A stretch of DNA of 64,000 nt from Micromonospora andamanensis (lineage in GTDB: Bacteria; Actinomycetota; Actinomycetes; Mycobacteriales; Micromonosporaceae): contig NZ_BOOZ01000023.1 of NCBI RefSeq assembly GCF_016863495.1, positions 88,616 to 152,615 on the forward strand, written 5' to 3'. Positions 55,578 through 61,778 of the stretch are shown piece by piece. The position numbers and the translations under genes were made by a program. How positions within the stretch are numbered: position 1 is the stretch's first letter; each line of letters opens with the position of its first letter. The notes beneath the pieces were generated by a model that did not search any database, was not told the origin of the DNA, and saw only the letters and a program-made list of their open reading frames with translations.

Positions 55578-55897
55578 GCTGCTGCCGCTTCCCTGAGGAG
55601 TGCCAGGGACTGCGCCCGTGACAGCGCCTCACCACGGATGCGTTCCCACCTGCGGGCCAGGGTAGCAACTTCCGCAGGCTGATCGATGATCTTCGCCTCC
55701 GCCTGGCTGTCGGCGTGACCGAGCACGCTGCCGTCGTCCAGCTCGGCGAGGGTGAAGGGCCCGCCCAGACCTGGGTACATCCCCACCGACGCGGGCACGA
55801 CGTGGATCGACGTGGTGGGCTGCGCGGCGCACGCCACCAGGTGCGCGCACTGCTCCCGCATAAGCGCCCGGTCAACGTAGACGGAGCGGGCAACCCC
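55568..55897 (-). pseudogene. 5'-truncated WhiJ-type regulator (DUF5753 remnant)
   Basis: Only the C-terminal half of a DUF5753 domain is left: SVYVDRALMREQCAHLVACAAQPTTSIHVVPASVGMYPGLGGPFTLAELDDGSVLGHADSQ and LARRWERIRGEALSRAQSLALL. A normal protein has a helix-turn-helix plus a longer DUF5753 domain, so about 150-170 N-terminal residues are missing. No DNA-binding region is found upstream in any frame. The upstream end meets a hairpin (55907-55943) where coding potential stops. The right boundary is approximate. Loss of the DNA-binding part makes it unlikely to be functional. Confidence 0.7.
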
Positions 55898-55906
55898 ACT
55901 AAATCT

Positions 55907-55943
55907 TGGACAGTTCGCGTTCGTCGTCAACGGGAACTGTCCA
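55907..55943. repeat. Hairpin element at the break of the truncated regulator
   Basis: TGGACAGTTC (55907-55916) and GAACTGTCCA (55934-55943) form a perfect 10-base stem, extended by CGTT/AACG after one G-G mismatch, with a CGTCGTC loop. Preceded by AATCTTGGAC, it belongs with the hairpins at 2345 and 30111. Confidence 0.6.
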
Positions 55944-55973
55944 CGTTTCCGAACCGGGCACCACCTGAGGCAG

Positions 55974-56519
55974 TCAGACCTTGGACCAGGGCGGCGGGAA
56001 GACCACCTCACCCTGCGGCGGTGGCGGCTCGCCGCTTGTCGCCGGCGGCAGGACCAGCGCCTGCCAGGGCTCCCCAAGGCCGGACCAGGGGCTGGTCAGG
56101 CCCAACTGGTCCGCTCGGCTGAAGCCGAAGCGCCGGTAGTAGGCCGGGTCGCCGAGCACCACCACCAGCCGCTCGCCGAGCTCCGTCGCCGCCTCCAGCG
56201 CGGCCTGCACCACCGAGGCGCCGAGCCCGATCCGTTGCCGGTGCGGCGCCACCGCCACCGGGCCCATCGCCAGTGCCGGTGTGCTGGTCGCGCCCGAGGT
56301 CACATGCACCCGGGTGAGCAGGGCGCACCCGACGATCTCACCGCCGTACTCGGCCACCATCGCCAGCTCCGGCAGCCACGCCTCGCTGCCGCGCAGTTCG
56401 TCCACGAGGCGTACCTCAGGCGGTACCGCCACGTCGGGCCGGGCGAAGGCCGCAGCCAGTACCCGGCGGATCGCGCCGGTGTCAGCCGGGTCCTCGGGTC
56501 GCAGCCGCAGCGTCGTCAC
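55974..56519 (-). CDS. GNAT family N-acetyltransferase
   Basis: The 181-residue acetyltransferase starts at GTG 56519, seven bases after a TACCCT box. It has the GNAT fold: TLRLRPEDPADTGAIRRVLAAAF, then VGCALLTRVHV and the acetyl-CoA motif LAMGPVAVAPHRQRIGLGASVVQAALEAATELG (a V-A-P-x-x-Q-x-x-G-(I/L)-G pattern). VVLGDPAYYRRFGFSRADQLG resembles the YhbS/YjhQ-like branch. Its substrate is unknown. The gene is convergent with nothing; a hairpin separates its end from the truncated regulator. Confidence 0.87.
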   Translation of the reverse strand: MTTLRLRPEDPADTGAIRRVLAAAFARPDVAVPPEVRLVDELRGSEAWLPELAMVAEYGGEIVGCALLTRVHVTSGATSTPALAMGPVAVAPHRQRIGLGASVVQAALEAATELGERLVVVLGDPAYYRRFGFSRADQLGLTSPWSGLGEPWQALVLPPATSGEPPPPQGEVVFPPPWSKV

Positions 56520-56526
56520 GCGGCGT

Positions 56527-56532
56527 AGGGTA
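56527..56532 (-). promoter_or_regulatory. -10 box of the GNAT gene, leaderless
   Basis: Minus-strand TACCCT ends seven bases before GTG 56519. Confidence 0.5.
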
Positions 56533-56655
56533 CACCCGACAGCACGTCCATCCGGGACGGTCGGGCAACCCGGGCGCGGCGTCGCCGAGCACCCGATCGA
56601 TCGACATCCCCCGTTGCGGGGCGTACCAACGCCCCGGACAGGGTATGACTGTTCC

Positions 56656-57201
56656 ATGACGCCCGTACGATCCCTCGCCCGCGCCATGTTGAGCGGCATC
56701 TTCGTGGTCAGTGGCGCCCGTAACTTCGCCAACCCCGGCCGCCTGGTGCCCACCGCGAAACCAGTCACCGATCGGGTGACTCCGCTGCTGGAGCGCGCGG
56801 ATCCGCGGATCCCCACGGACACTGAAACCCTGATCCGGGCCAACTCGGCAGTGCAGTTCGGTGCCGGGCTGATGCTGGCCACCGGGCGCTTCACCCGGCC
56901 GGCGGCGCTGGTGCTGGCCGGCACGCTGATCCCGGTGACCCTCGCCGGGCACCCCTTCTGGCGCAACGACGACCCGGTCGCAAAGAACAACAACCAGGTG
57001 CACTTCCTGAAGAACCTGGGTCTCTTCGGTGGGTTGTTGCTCGCGGCGGCCGACACGGAGGGTAAGCCAGGGCTACGCTGGCGGGCCGGTCACCGGATCG
57101 GCCACTCCCGACGGTCGGTACGCCGTGCCGTCCGGACCGCACGCCGGGAGGCCCGGATCGCCATGCGGTCCGCCTCCACCGCTCGGCGACTCCCCGGCTG
57201 A
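56656..57201 (+). CDS. DoxX family membrane protein
   Basis: The 181-residue protein starts at ATG 56656, six bases after TATGACT. It has four hydrophobic segments in a DoxX-like pattern: RAMLSGIFVVSGARNFANPG, IRANSAVQFGAGLMLATGRFTRPAALVLAGTLIPVTLAGHPFW and NQVHFLKNLGLFGGLLLAAAD. The FWRN... HFLKNLGLFGG region is conserved in DoxX proteins. The C-terminal 45 residues are rich in Arg, as in actinomycete homologues. DoxX family members associate with oxidoreductases, but a role here is not deducible. Confidence 0.85.
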   Translation: MTPVRSLARAMLSGIFVVSGARNFANPGRLVPTAKPVTDRVTPLLERADPRIPTDTETLIRANSAVQFGAGLMLATGRFTRPAALVLAGTLIPVTLAGHPFWRNDDPVAKNNNQVHFLKNLGLFGGLLLAAADTEGKPGLRWRAGHRIGHSRRSVRRAVRTARREARIAMRSASTARRLPG

Positions 57202-57405
57202 GCTGCGGATCGTCCATCCCCACCCCCGCTAAAACCGCGAATCACCTGAACCGCCCGGTAGGCGTTAACGCGGTGGAAATGTCAAAAGAATGTGTGGGAT
57301 CGGACACGGTCGCATAACGCGGGAGGCACTGACGTGAGGCGCCGTTCTAGGCTCCGTACTGGACCTGGACGGGTAGGACGACCTTGGTACGGGGGTGGCC
57401 ACGCC

Positions 57406-58848
57406 ATGCCGACGATCGTCGGTAGAGGGCTGGACCGCCTCGCCACAGTCCGTCGCGTAACGCGTGGGATCGATCGTAGGACAGTCGTACGGGCGGGCAT
57501 CGTCGCCGCCGTCGCCTACGCCGCATGGCTTGCCATCGGCGCGTTCGGGCGTCCGTACAACTTCTTCGACATGAAGATCTACCACGGCGCGGTGGTCTGG
57601 TGGGCGAGCGGTCACGAGCTGTACGAGTTCGTCGCGCCCGACACGACCCTGGGTTTCACCTACCCGCCCTTCGCCGGGCTGGCCATGCTGCCGATGGCGC
57701 ACCTGCCGGTCACCCTGGCCGGGCTGGTGAACGCCACGGTCAGCATCGCCGCACTGGCCGTGGTGCTGGCCGCGCTGCTGCGCCCGATCGTCGACCGGTT
57801 GGGCTGGCCACTGTGGTACACGGTGGCCATCGCCACGCCGCTCGCCGCCGCCATCGAACCCACCCGGGAAACCCTCGGCTACGGGCAGGTCAATCTGCTG
57901 CTGTTCGCGCTGATCCTGGCCGACCTGATCGCCCTGCGCTGGCGGTCCCGCCGGGGCACCCATCAGGCCGAGAACGACGGCCCGCTGCTGCGGTTCATCT
58001 ACGGCGGCGCCTGGGCCGGCGTGGGCATCGGCCTGGCCACCGCCGTCAAGCTGACCCCGGCACTGTTCATCTTCTATCTGATGATCACTCGACAGTGGCG
58101 GGTCGCCGGCACTGCCATCGGCACCGCCGTCGCAGTGACCATCGGCAGCTTCGGCATCGTCGGTGCGGAGTCCCGCGACTACTTCGGCAGCGTGTTGTGG
58201 CAGACCGAGCGGGTGGGTGCCGCCGACATGACGCCGAACCAGTCGCTGGCCGGCCTGCTGGCCCGGCTCTACGACTCGATCGAGACCCCCGGCCTGCTCT
58301 GGCTCGCCTTCTCCGTGCTGGTGCTGGCGCTCGGCCTGTCCCGGGCGTCCAACGCCCACTCCGACGGCGACGAGTTGACCGCCTTCACGCTCGTCGGCCT
58401 GACCGCCAACGTGATCAGCCCGATCTCCTGGACGCATCACCTCGTCTGGGTGATCCCGGCGATCATCATCCTGGCCGACGCCGCGATCCGGCGGCATGAC
58501 GCCAGCCGGGGACCGGTGCTGCGCTCCACGCCAGGGACCTACGGCGGGCCGCCGGCAGTGTCCACCCTCCGGCCGCCGATCTGGTACCCGACATTGACCG
58601 GGTTCCGCCACGGCATCGCCGCCATCGGGCTCTACCTGCTCTTCCTGATCTCCCCCATCTGGCCGTACGAACACCAGTTGCCGGAGGTCTCCCACTACGA
58701 GGACGGGCTGTTCGGCGCGTTGATGGAGAACTCCCTCGCGCTGGCGCTGATCGTGCTGGTCGCCGCCCTGCCCTGGCGGCCCGGCGCGGAACCCGCCTTC
58801 CACACCGATCGGGCGGCTCGCGCCTCGATGCTGTACGGACGGCGCTAG
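57406..58848 (+). CDS. GT87-family polyprenyl-phosphomannose-type mannosyltransferase
   Basis: A 480-residue integral-membrane GT-C glycosyltransferase from ATG 57406. The first external loop has the catalytic region FGRPYNFFDMKIYHGAVVWWASGHELYEF (with the Asp after F-F-). Membrane helices then follow, including WYTVAIATPLAAAIEPTRETLGYGQVNLLLFALILADLIAL and the typical GLATAVKLTPALFIFYLMI. The helix-loop INPISWTHHLVW-type motif appears as NVISPISWTHHLVWVIP. GT87 enzymes such as PimE add alpha-mannose from polyprenyl-phosphomannose to lipid-linked glycans in actinomycetes. The acceptor here is unknown. A TAGGCT box lies 58 bases upstream of the ATG. Confidence 0.88.
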   Translation: MPTIVGRGLDRLATVRRVTRGIDRRTVVRAGIVAAVAYAAWLAIGAFGRPYNFFDMKIYHGAVVWWASGHELYEFVAPDTTLGFTYPPFAGLAMLPMAHLPVTLAGLVNATVSIAALAVVLAALLRPIVDRLGWPLWYTVAIATPLAAAIEPTRETLGYGQVNLLLFALILADLIALRWRSRRGTHQAENDGPLLRFIYGGAWAGVGIGLATAVKLTPALFIFYLMITRQWRVAGTAIGTAVAVTIGSFGIVGAESRDYFGSVLWQTERVGAADMTPNQSLAGLLARLYDSIETPGLLWLAFSVLVLALGLSRASNAHSDGDELTAFTLVGLTANVISPISWTHHLVWVIPAIIILADAAIRRHDASRGPVLRSTPGTYGGPPAVSTLRPPIWYPTLTGFRHGIAAIGLYLLFLISPIWPYEHQLPEVSHYEDGLFGALMENSLALALIVLVAALPWRPGAEPAFHTDRAARASMLYGRR

Positions 58849-58857
58849 GCCCTCCGG

Positions 58858-59277
58858 TCAGGGGCAGTTGACCCATTCCTCGGTGCCGTCGGCGAAGACC
58901 TGCCGCTTCCAGATGGGCAGCCGGGCTTTCGCCTCGTCCACCAGACGTGCGCAGGCAGCGAACGCGGCGGCCCGGTGGGCGGTGCTGACCGCCGCTGCCA
59001 GAGCCACGTCGCCGATGGCCAGTGGGCCGATCCGGTGCGACACCGCCACGGCGTACACGTCCGGGTCGGCGGCGATCTCGTCGGCGACCTCCTGGAGCAC
59101 CTTGCCGGCGTTCGGGTGGCCTTCGTACTCCAGGCTGGTCACGGACCGTCCGTGGTCGTGGTCGCGCACCACCCCGGCGAACGACACCACCGCACCGGCC
59201 CGGCTGTCGGCGACCGCCGCCTCGTGCGCGGCGAGATCCAACGGCTGGTCAGTGACGGTGCTGACGACTGTCACCAT
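58858..59277 (-). CDS. moaE: Molybdopterin synthase catalytic subunit
   Basis: The 139-residue large subunit converts precursor Z to molybdopterin with MoaD. GAVVSFAGVVRDHDHGRSVTSLEYEGHPNAGKVLQEVADEI and VAVSHRIGPLAIGDVALAAAVSTAHRAAAFAACARLVDEAK are conserved, and the catalytic Lys is in RLPIWKRQVFADGTEEWV. It overlaps moeA by seven bases at its start (59277/59271) and is last in the moaC-mog-moeA-moaE operon. Its MoaD partner is encoded about 11 kb away. Confidence 0.95.
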   Translation of the reverse strand: MVTVVSTVTDQPLDLAAHEAAVADSRAGAVVSFAGVVRDHDHGRSVTSLEYEGHPNAGKVLQEVADEIAADPDVYAVAVSHRIGPLAIGDVALAAAVSTAHRAAAFAACARLVDEAKARLPIWKRQVFADGTEEWVNCP

Positions 59278-60527
59278 GCCCGCTCCCCAGGTAGCAACGG
59301 CAACGGCACGATCGGCACCCGGTCACCCACCGAGCCGGTGGTGCCCGGACTGATCACGGCGAACCCGTCCGCGTTGGCGAGCCCCCGCAACATGGCCGAG
59401 CCGACGTGCCGGACCGGATGAGCCGTTCCGGCGACCCGGTCGAGTCGGACCAGCGCCAGGTGGGTGTGGTCGCCACGACCGGGGACGGGCTCGGTGAGGA
59501 CGGCGTGCGGCAGCACCGGCAACGGCCGACCGGCGAGCCCGGCCAGCAGCGGGGCGACAAGAGACACCATCGCGATGACGGCGGACTGCGGATTACCTGG
59601 CAGCCCGGCGACGAACCGGACCTGCCCGTCGGCACCGACCAGCCGGGCCAGCAGCATCGGGAAGCCGGGACGCACCGCTACCGTGTTGACCACGTAGTCG
59701 GCGTCCAACGCCGCCAGCGCCGGGTGCAGGTGGTCGACCGGGCCGTGCATGGTGCCACCCGTGGTGCAGACCAGGTCCGCGTCGGCCAGGGCAGCACGCA
59801 GCGCGGCCAGGTGGGCAGGCAGCGTGTCGGCGACCGGGCCCACCACCGCGTTCGAATCCATCCGGCAGCCGTATCGGCGCAGCCAGCCCGGCACCGCCGG
59901 GCCCAGCGCGTCCCGGACCCGCCCGGCACCCGGCGGACCCGCCGTGAGGAGTTCGTCGCCGAAGACCAGCAGCGCGGCCCGGGGCTGCCGGCGAACCCGC
60001 AGGGTGTCGTAACCGCACGAGGCGGCCAGGCCGATGACGCCCGGGTCGATAGGCGTCCCGGCCGGCAGCAGTTCCTCACCCGCGACCGCCTCCTCGCCGG
60101 GCTGTCGCCACTCCGGCGTGGCGCGCGGCACGCCGTCGACAAACCCTTCCGGGGTACGTCTCGACTCCTCCACCCGCAGCACCGCCGAGGCACCCGCCGG
60201 CACCATCGCCCCGGTGGCGATCTCGACAGTCGTCCCGTCCTCGGTCAACGGGGCGGCCTCACCGCCCGCGAGGACCCGCCCGACGACCTGCCACGGGCCG
60301 CCGCCACGCACCGCCCAGCCGTCCACACTCGACGTCGGAAACGCCGGCAGGTCCGTCCGAGGGGTGAGCGGTGCGGCGAGGGTGTGCCCGTCGGTCTCGG
60401 CGACCGGCCGCTCGACAGCGGGCAGCGCGGCGGCCAGGCCGGCCGCGTACACCCGGGAGCGCGCCTGCGCCCAGTCGGCCGGTGGTGACGCGGAGACCTC
60501 GTCGGTGGAGGCGGTTTCCGTTCTCAC
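59271..60527 (-). CDS. moeA: Molybdopterin molybdenumtransferase
   Basis: A 418-residue enzyme that inserts molybdate into adenylated molybdopterin. Domains are recognised from PAFPTSSVDGWAVR (the typical S-x-x-D-G-x-A region), GEAAPLTEDGTTVEIATGAMVPAGASAVLRVEE, DLVCTTGGTMHGPVDHLHPAL (a T-T-G-G-x motif) and LPGNPQSAVIAMVSLVAPLLAGL. Start GTG 60527 follows a TAGGCT box six bases upstream, which overlaps the upstream gene's stop. It overlaps moaE by seven bases. A weakened GTSxG-like motif reflects actinobacterial variation. Confidence 0.93.
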   Translation of the reverse strand: MRTETASTDEVSASPPADWAQARSRVYAAGLAAALPAVERPVAETDGHTLAAPLTPRTDLPAFPTSSVDGWAVRGGGPWQVVGRVLAGGEAAPLTEDGTTVEIATGAMVPAGASAVLRVEESRRTPEGFVDGVPRATPEWRQPGEEAVAGEELLPAGTPIDPGVIGLAASCGYDTLRVRRQPRAALLVFGDELLTAGPPGAGRVRDALGPAVPGWLRRYGCRMDSNAVVGPVADTLPAHLAALRAALADADLVCTTGGTMHGPVDHLHPALAALDADYVVNTVAVRPGFPMLLARLVGADGQVRFVAGLPGNPQSAVIAMVSLVAPLLAGLAGRPLPVLPHAVLTEPVPGRGDHTHLALVRLDRVAGTAHPVRHVGSAMLRGLANADGFAVISPGTTGSVGDRVPIVPLPLLPGERAW

Positions 60528-60533
60528 CGGCCG

Positions 60534-60539
60534 AGCCTA
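60534..60539 (-). promoter_or_regulatory. Internal -10 box of moeA
   Basis: Minus-strand TAGGCT overlaps the TAG stop codon of the upstream gene and ends six bases before GTG 60527, so moeA-moaE can be transcribed separately. Confidence 0.5.
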
Positions 60540-61019
60540 ACCGGCCGCCGGGTGGTCGCCACCGCGCAACTGGTCGACGGTGTGAGCCAGAATCGGCCCC
60601 AGCACGGCTAGGCCGTCCCGCGCCCCGCCGGTCGAGCCGGGCAGGTTGACCACGAGCGTACGGTCGGCCACCCCGGCCACCCCGCGGGAGAGCATGGCGG
60701 TGGGCACCTTGTCGCGACTGTGCGCGCGGATCGCCTCGGCGATGCCGGGCACCTCGTAGTCGAGTAGTGCCCGGGTCACGTCAGGCGTGCGATCGGTGGG
60801 GGTGACCCCGGTGCCGCCGCTGGTCAGCACCACGTCGACGCCGTCCGCGACCGCCGCCGCGACTGCCCGGCCGACCGGCTCGCCGTCCGGTACGACCACC
60901 GGTTCGTCGACCGTGCAGCCCAACTCGCGCAGGCCGGCGACGAGGAGCGGGCCGCTGGTGTCGGCGTAGACACCGGCTGCGGCCCGGTTGGAAGCCACCA
61001 CCACCCGGGCGCGGATCAC
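60537..61019 (-). CDS. Molybdopterin adenylyltransferase (MoaB/Mog family)
   Basis: The 160-residue MogA/MoaB-type protein adenylylates molybdopterin before MoeA acts. It has VVVASNRAAAGVYADTSGPLL, TSGGTGVTPTDRTPDVTRALLDYEVPGIAEAIRAHS and LVVNLPGSTGGARDGLAVLGPIL. The nucleotide-binding G-G-T-G and P-G-x-x-x-x-x-x-D motifs are intact. GTG 61019 overlaps the moaC stop by four bases. It ends where the moeA promoter begins. Confidence 0.9.
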   Translation of the reverse strand: MIRARVVVASNRAAAGVYADTSGPLLVAGLRELGCTVDEPVVVPDGEPVGRAVAAAVADGVDVVLTSGGTGVTPTDRTPDVTRALLDYEVPGIAEAIRAHSRDKVPTAMLSRGVAGVADRTLVVNLPGSTGGARDGLAVLGPILAHTVDQLRGGDHPAAG

Positions 61020-61507
61020 TGTCGATCCTCCGGGCGTTCCCACAGACCGGTCTTGCCGCCTTCCTTCCGGAGCACCCGGACCGCGTCGACGCTGGCCGCC
61101 GGATCAACGGCCTTGACCATGTCGACAAGAGCGAGTCCGGCGACCGCGACCGCGGTCAGGGCCTCCATCTCCACCCCGGTGCGGTCGGCGGTGCGGGCGG
61201 TCGCGGTGATCTCGACGGTGTCGGCGGTGAGCGTCAGGTCGACAGTGACGCCGTGCAGGGCGATCGGATGGCACAGCGGAATCAGGTCGGGGGTGCGCTT
61301 GGCGCCCATGATGCCGGCCAGCCGCCCGACCGCCAGGGCATCGCCCTTCGGCAGACCCTCCCCGCGTAGCAGGTCGATCACCGCGCGGGTGGTCCGTAAC
61401 CGGCCGGCGGCCGTCGCCGCACGACCGGTGACCTGTTTGGCGGAAACATCGACCATGCGCGCCGCGCCGGCGGTGTCCACGTGGGTGAGCTGGGCGGGTT
61501 CGGTCAC
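61016..61507 (-). CDS. moaC: Cyclic pyranopterin monophosphate synthase
   Basis: MoaC acts after MoaA to give precursor Z. The 163-residue protein has MVDVSAKQVTGRAATAAG, LPKGDALAVGRLAGIMGAKRTPDLIPLCHPIALHGVTVDL (the conserved K-T-x-x-L-I-P-x-C-H-P) and RTGVEMEALTAVAVAGLALVDMVKAVD. GTG 61507 is seven bases after a TAGGCT box. It is first of a four-gene operon in which successive genes overlap or abut. Confidence 0.95.
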   Translation of the reverse strand: MTEPAQLTHVDTAGAARMVDVSAKQVTGRAATAAGRLRTTRAVIDLLRGEGLPKGDALAVGRLAGIMGAKRTPDLIPLCHPIALHGVTVDLTLTADTVEITATARTADRTGVEMEALTAVAVAGLALVDMVKAVDPAASVDAVRVLRKEGGKTGLWERPEDRQ

Positions 61508-61514
61508 GGTCGCG

Positions 61515-61520
61515 AGCCTA
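61515..61520 (-). promoter_or_regulatory. -10 box of the moaC operon, leaderless
   Basis: Minus-strand TAGGCT ends seven bases before GTG 61507. Confidence 0.55.
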
Positions 61521-61553
61521 TCGCTGCGGTGTGACGGGACGGTTCCGTAGCTC

Positions 61554-61585
61554 GGAAGGAGCGGCGCGGGGACGCCGCTCCTTCC
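61554..61585. terminator. Terminator between the AfsR-like gene and moaC
   Basis: A perfect 13-base stem, 61554-61566 with 61573-61585, has a 6-base CGGGGA loop. It separates the AfsR-like transcript from the moaC promoter. Confidence 0.65.
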
Positions 61586-61778
61586 TCACCAGCCTGCCTC
61601 GGGCTGCTGGGGTAGACCCGGGGGCAGGGGTCGCGACGAGATCCGGCAACTGTCGGATCTCCCCCCGTCGGCGAACGTCCCGGACGCTAGCGAGCCCGGC
61701 GATAAGAAGTCGATAAGGAACCAATCCGATGGGCCGATGACTGTTGTCAGATCCTGTCCGGCCGGGGAGGCATGCACC

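Noticed and set aside
61586..61777. A 63-codon minus-strand ORF starting four bases after the AfsR-like stop, with GAGG before its ATG
   Set aside because: The start context is plausible, but the translation has no family, it spans the terminator-side region and its codon use is not convincing. It is left out for lack of support.
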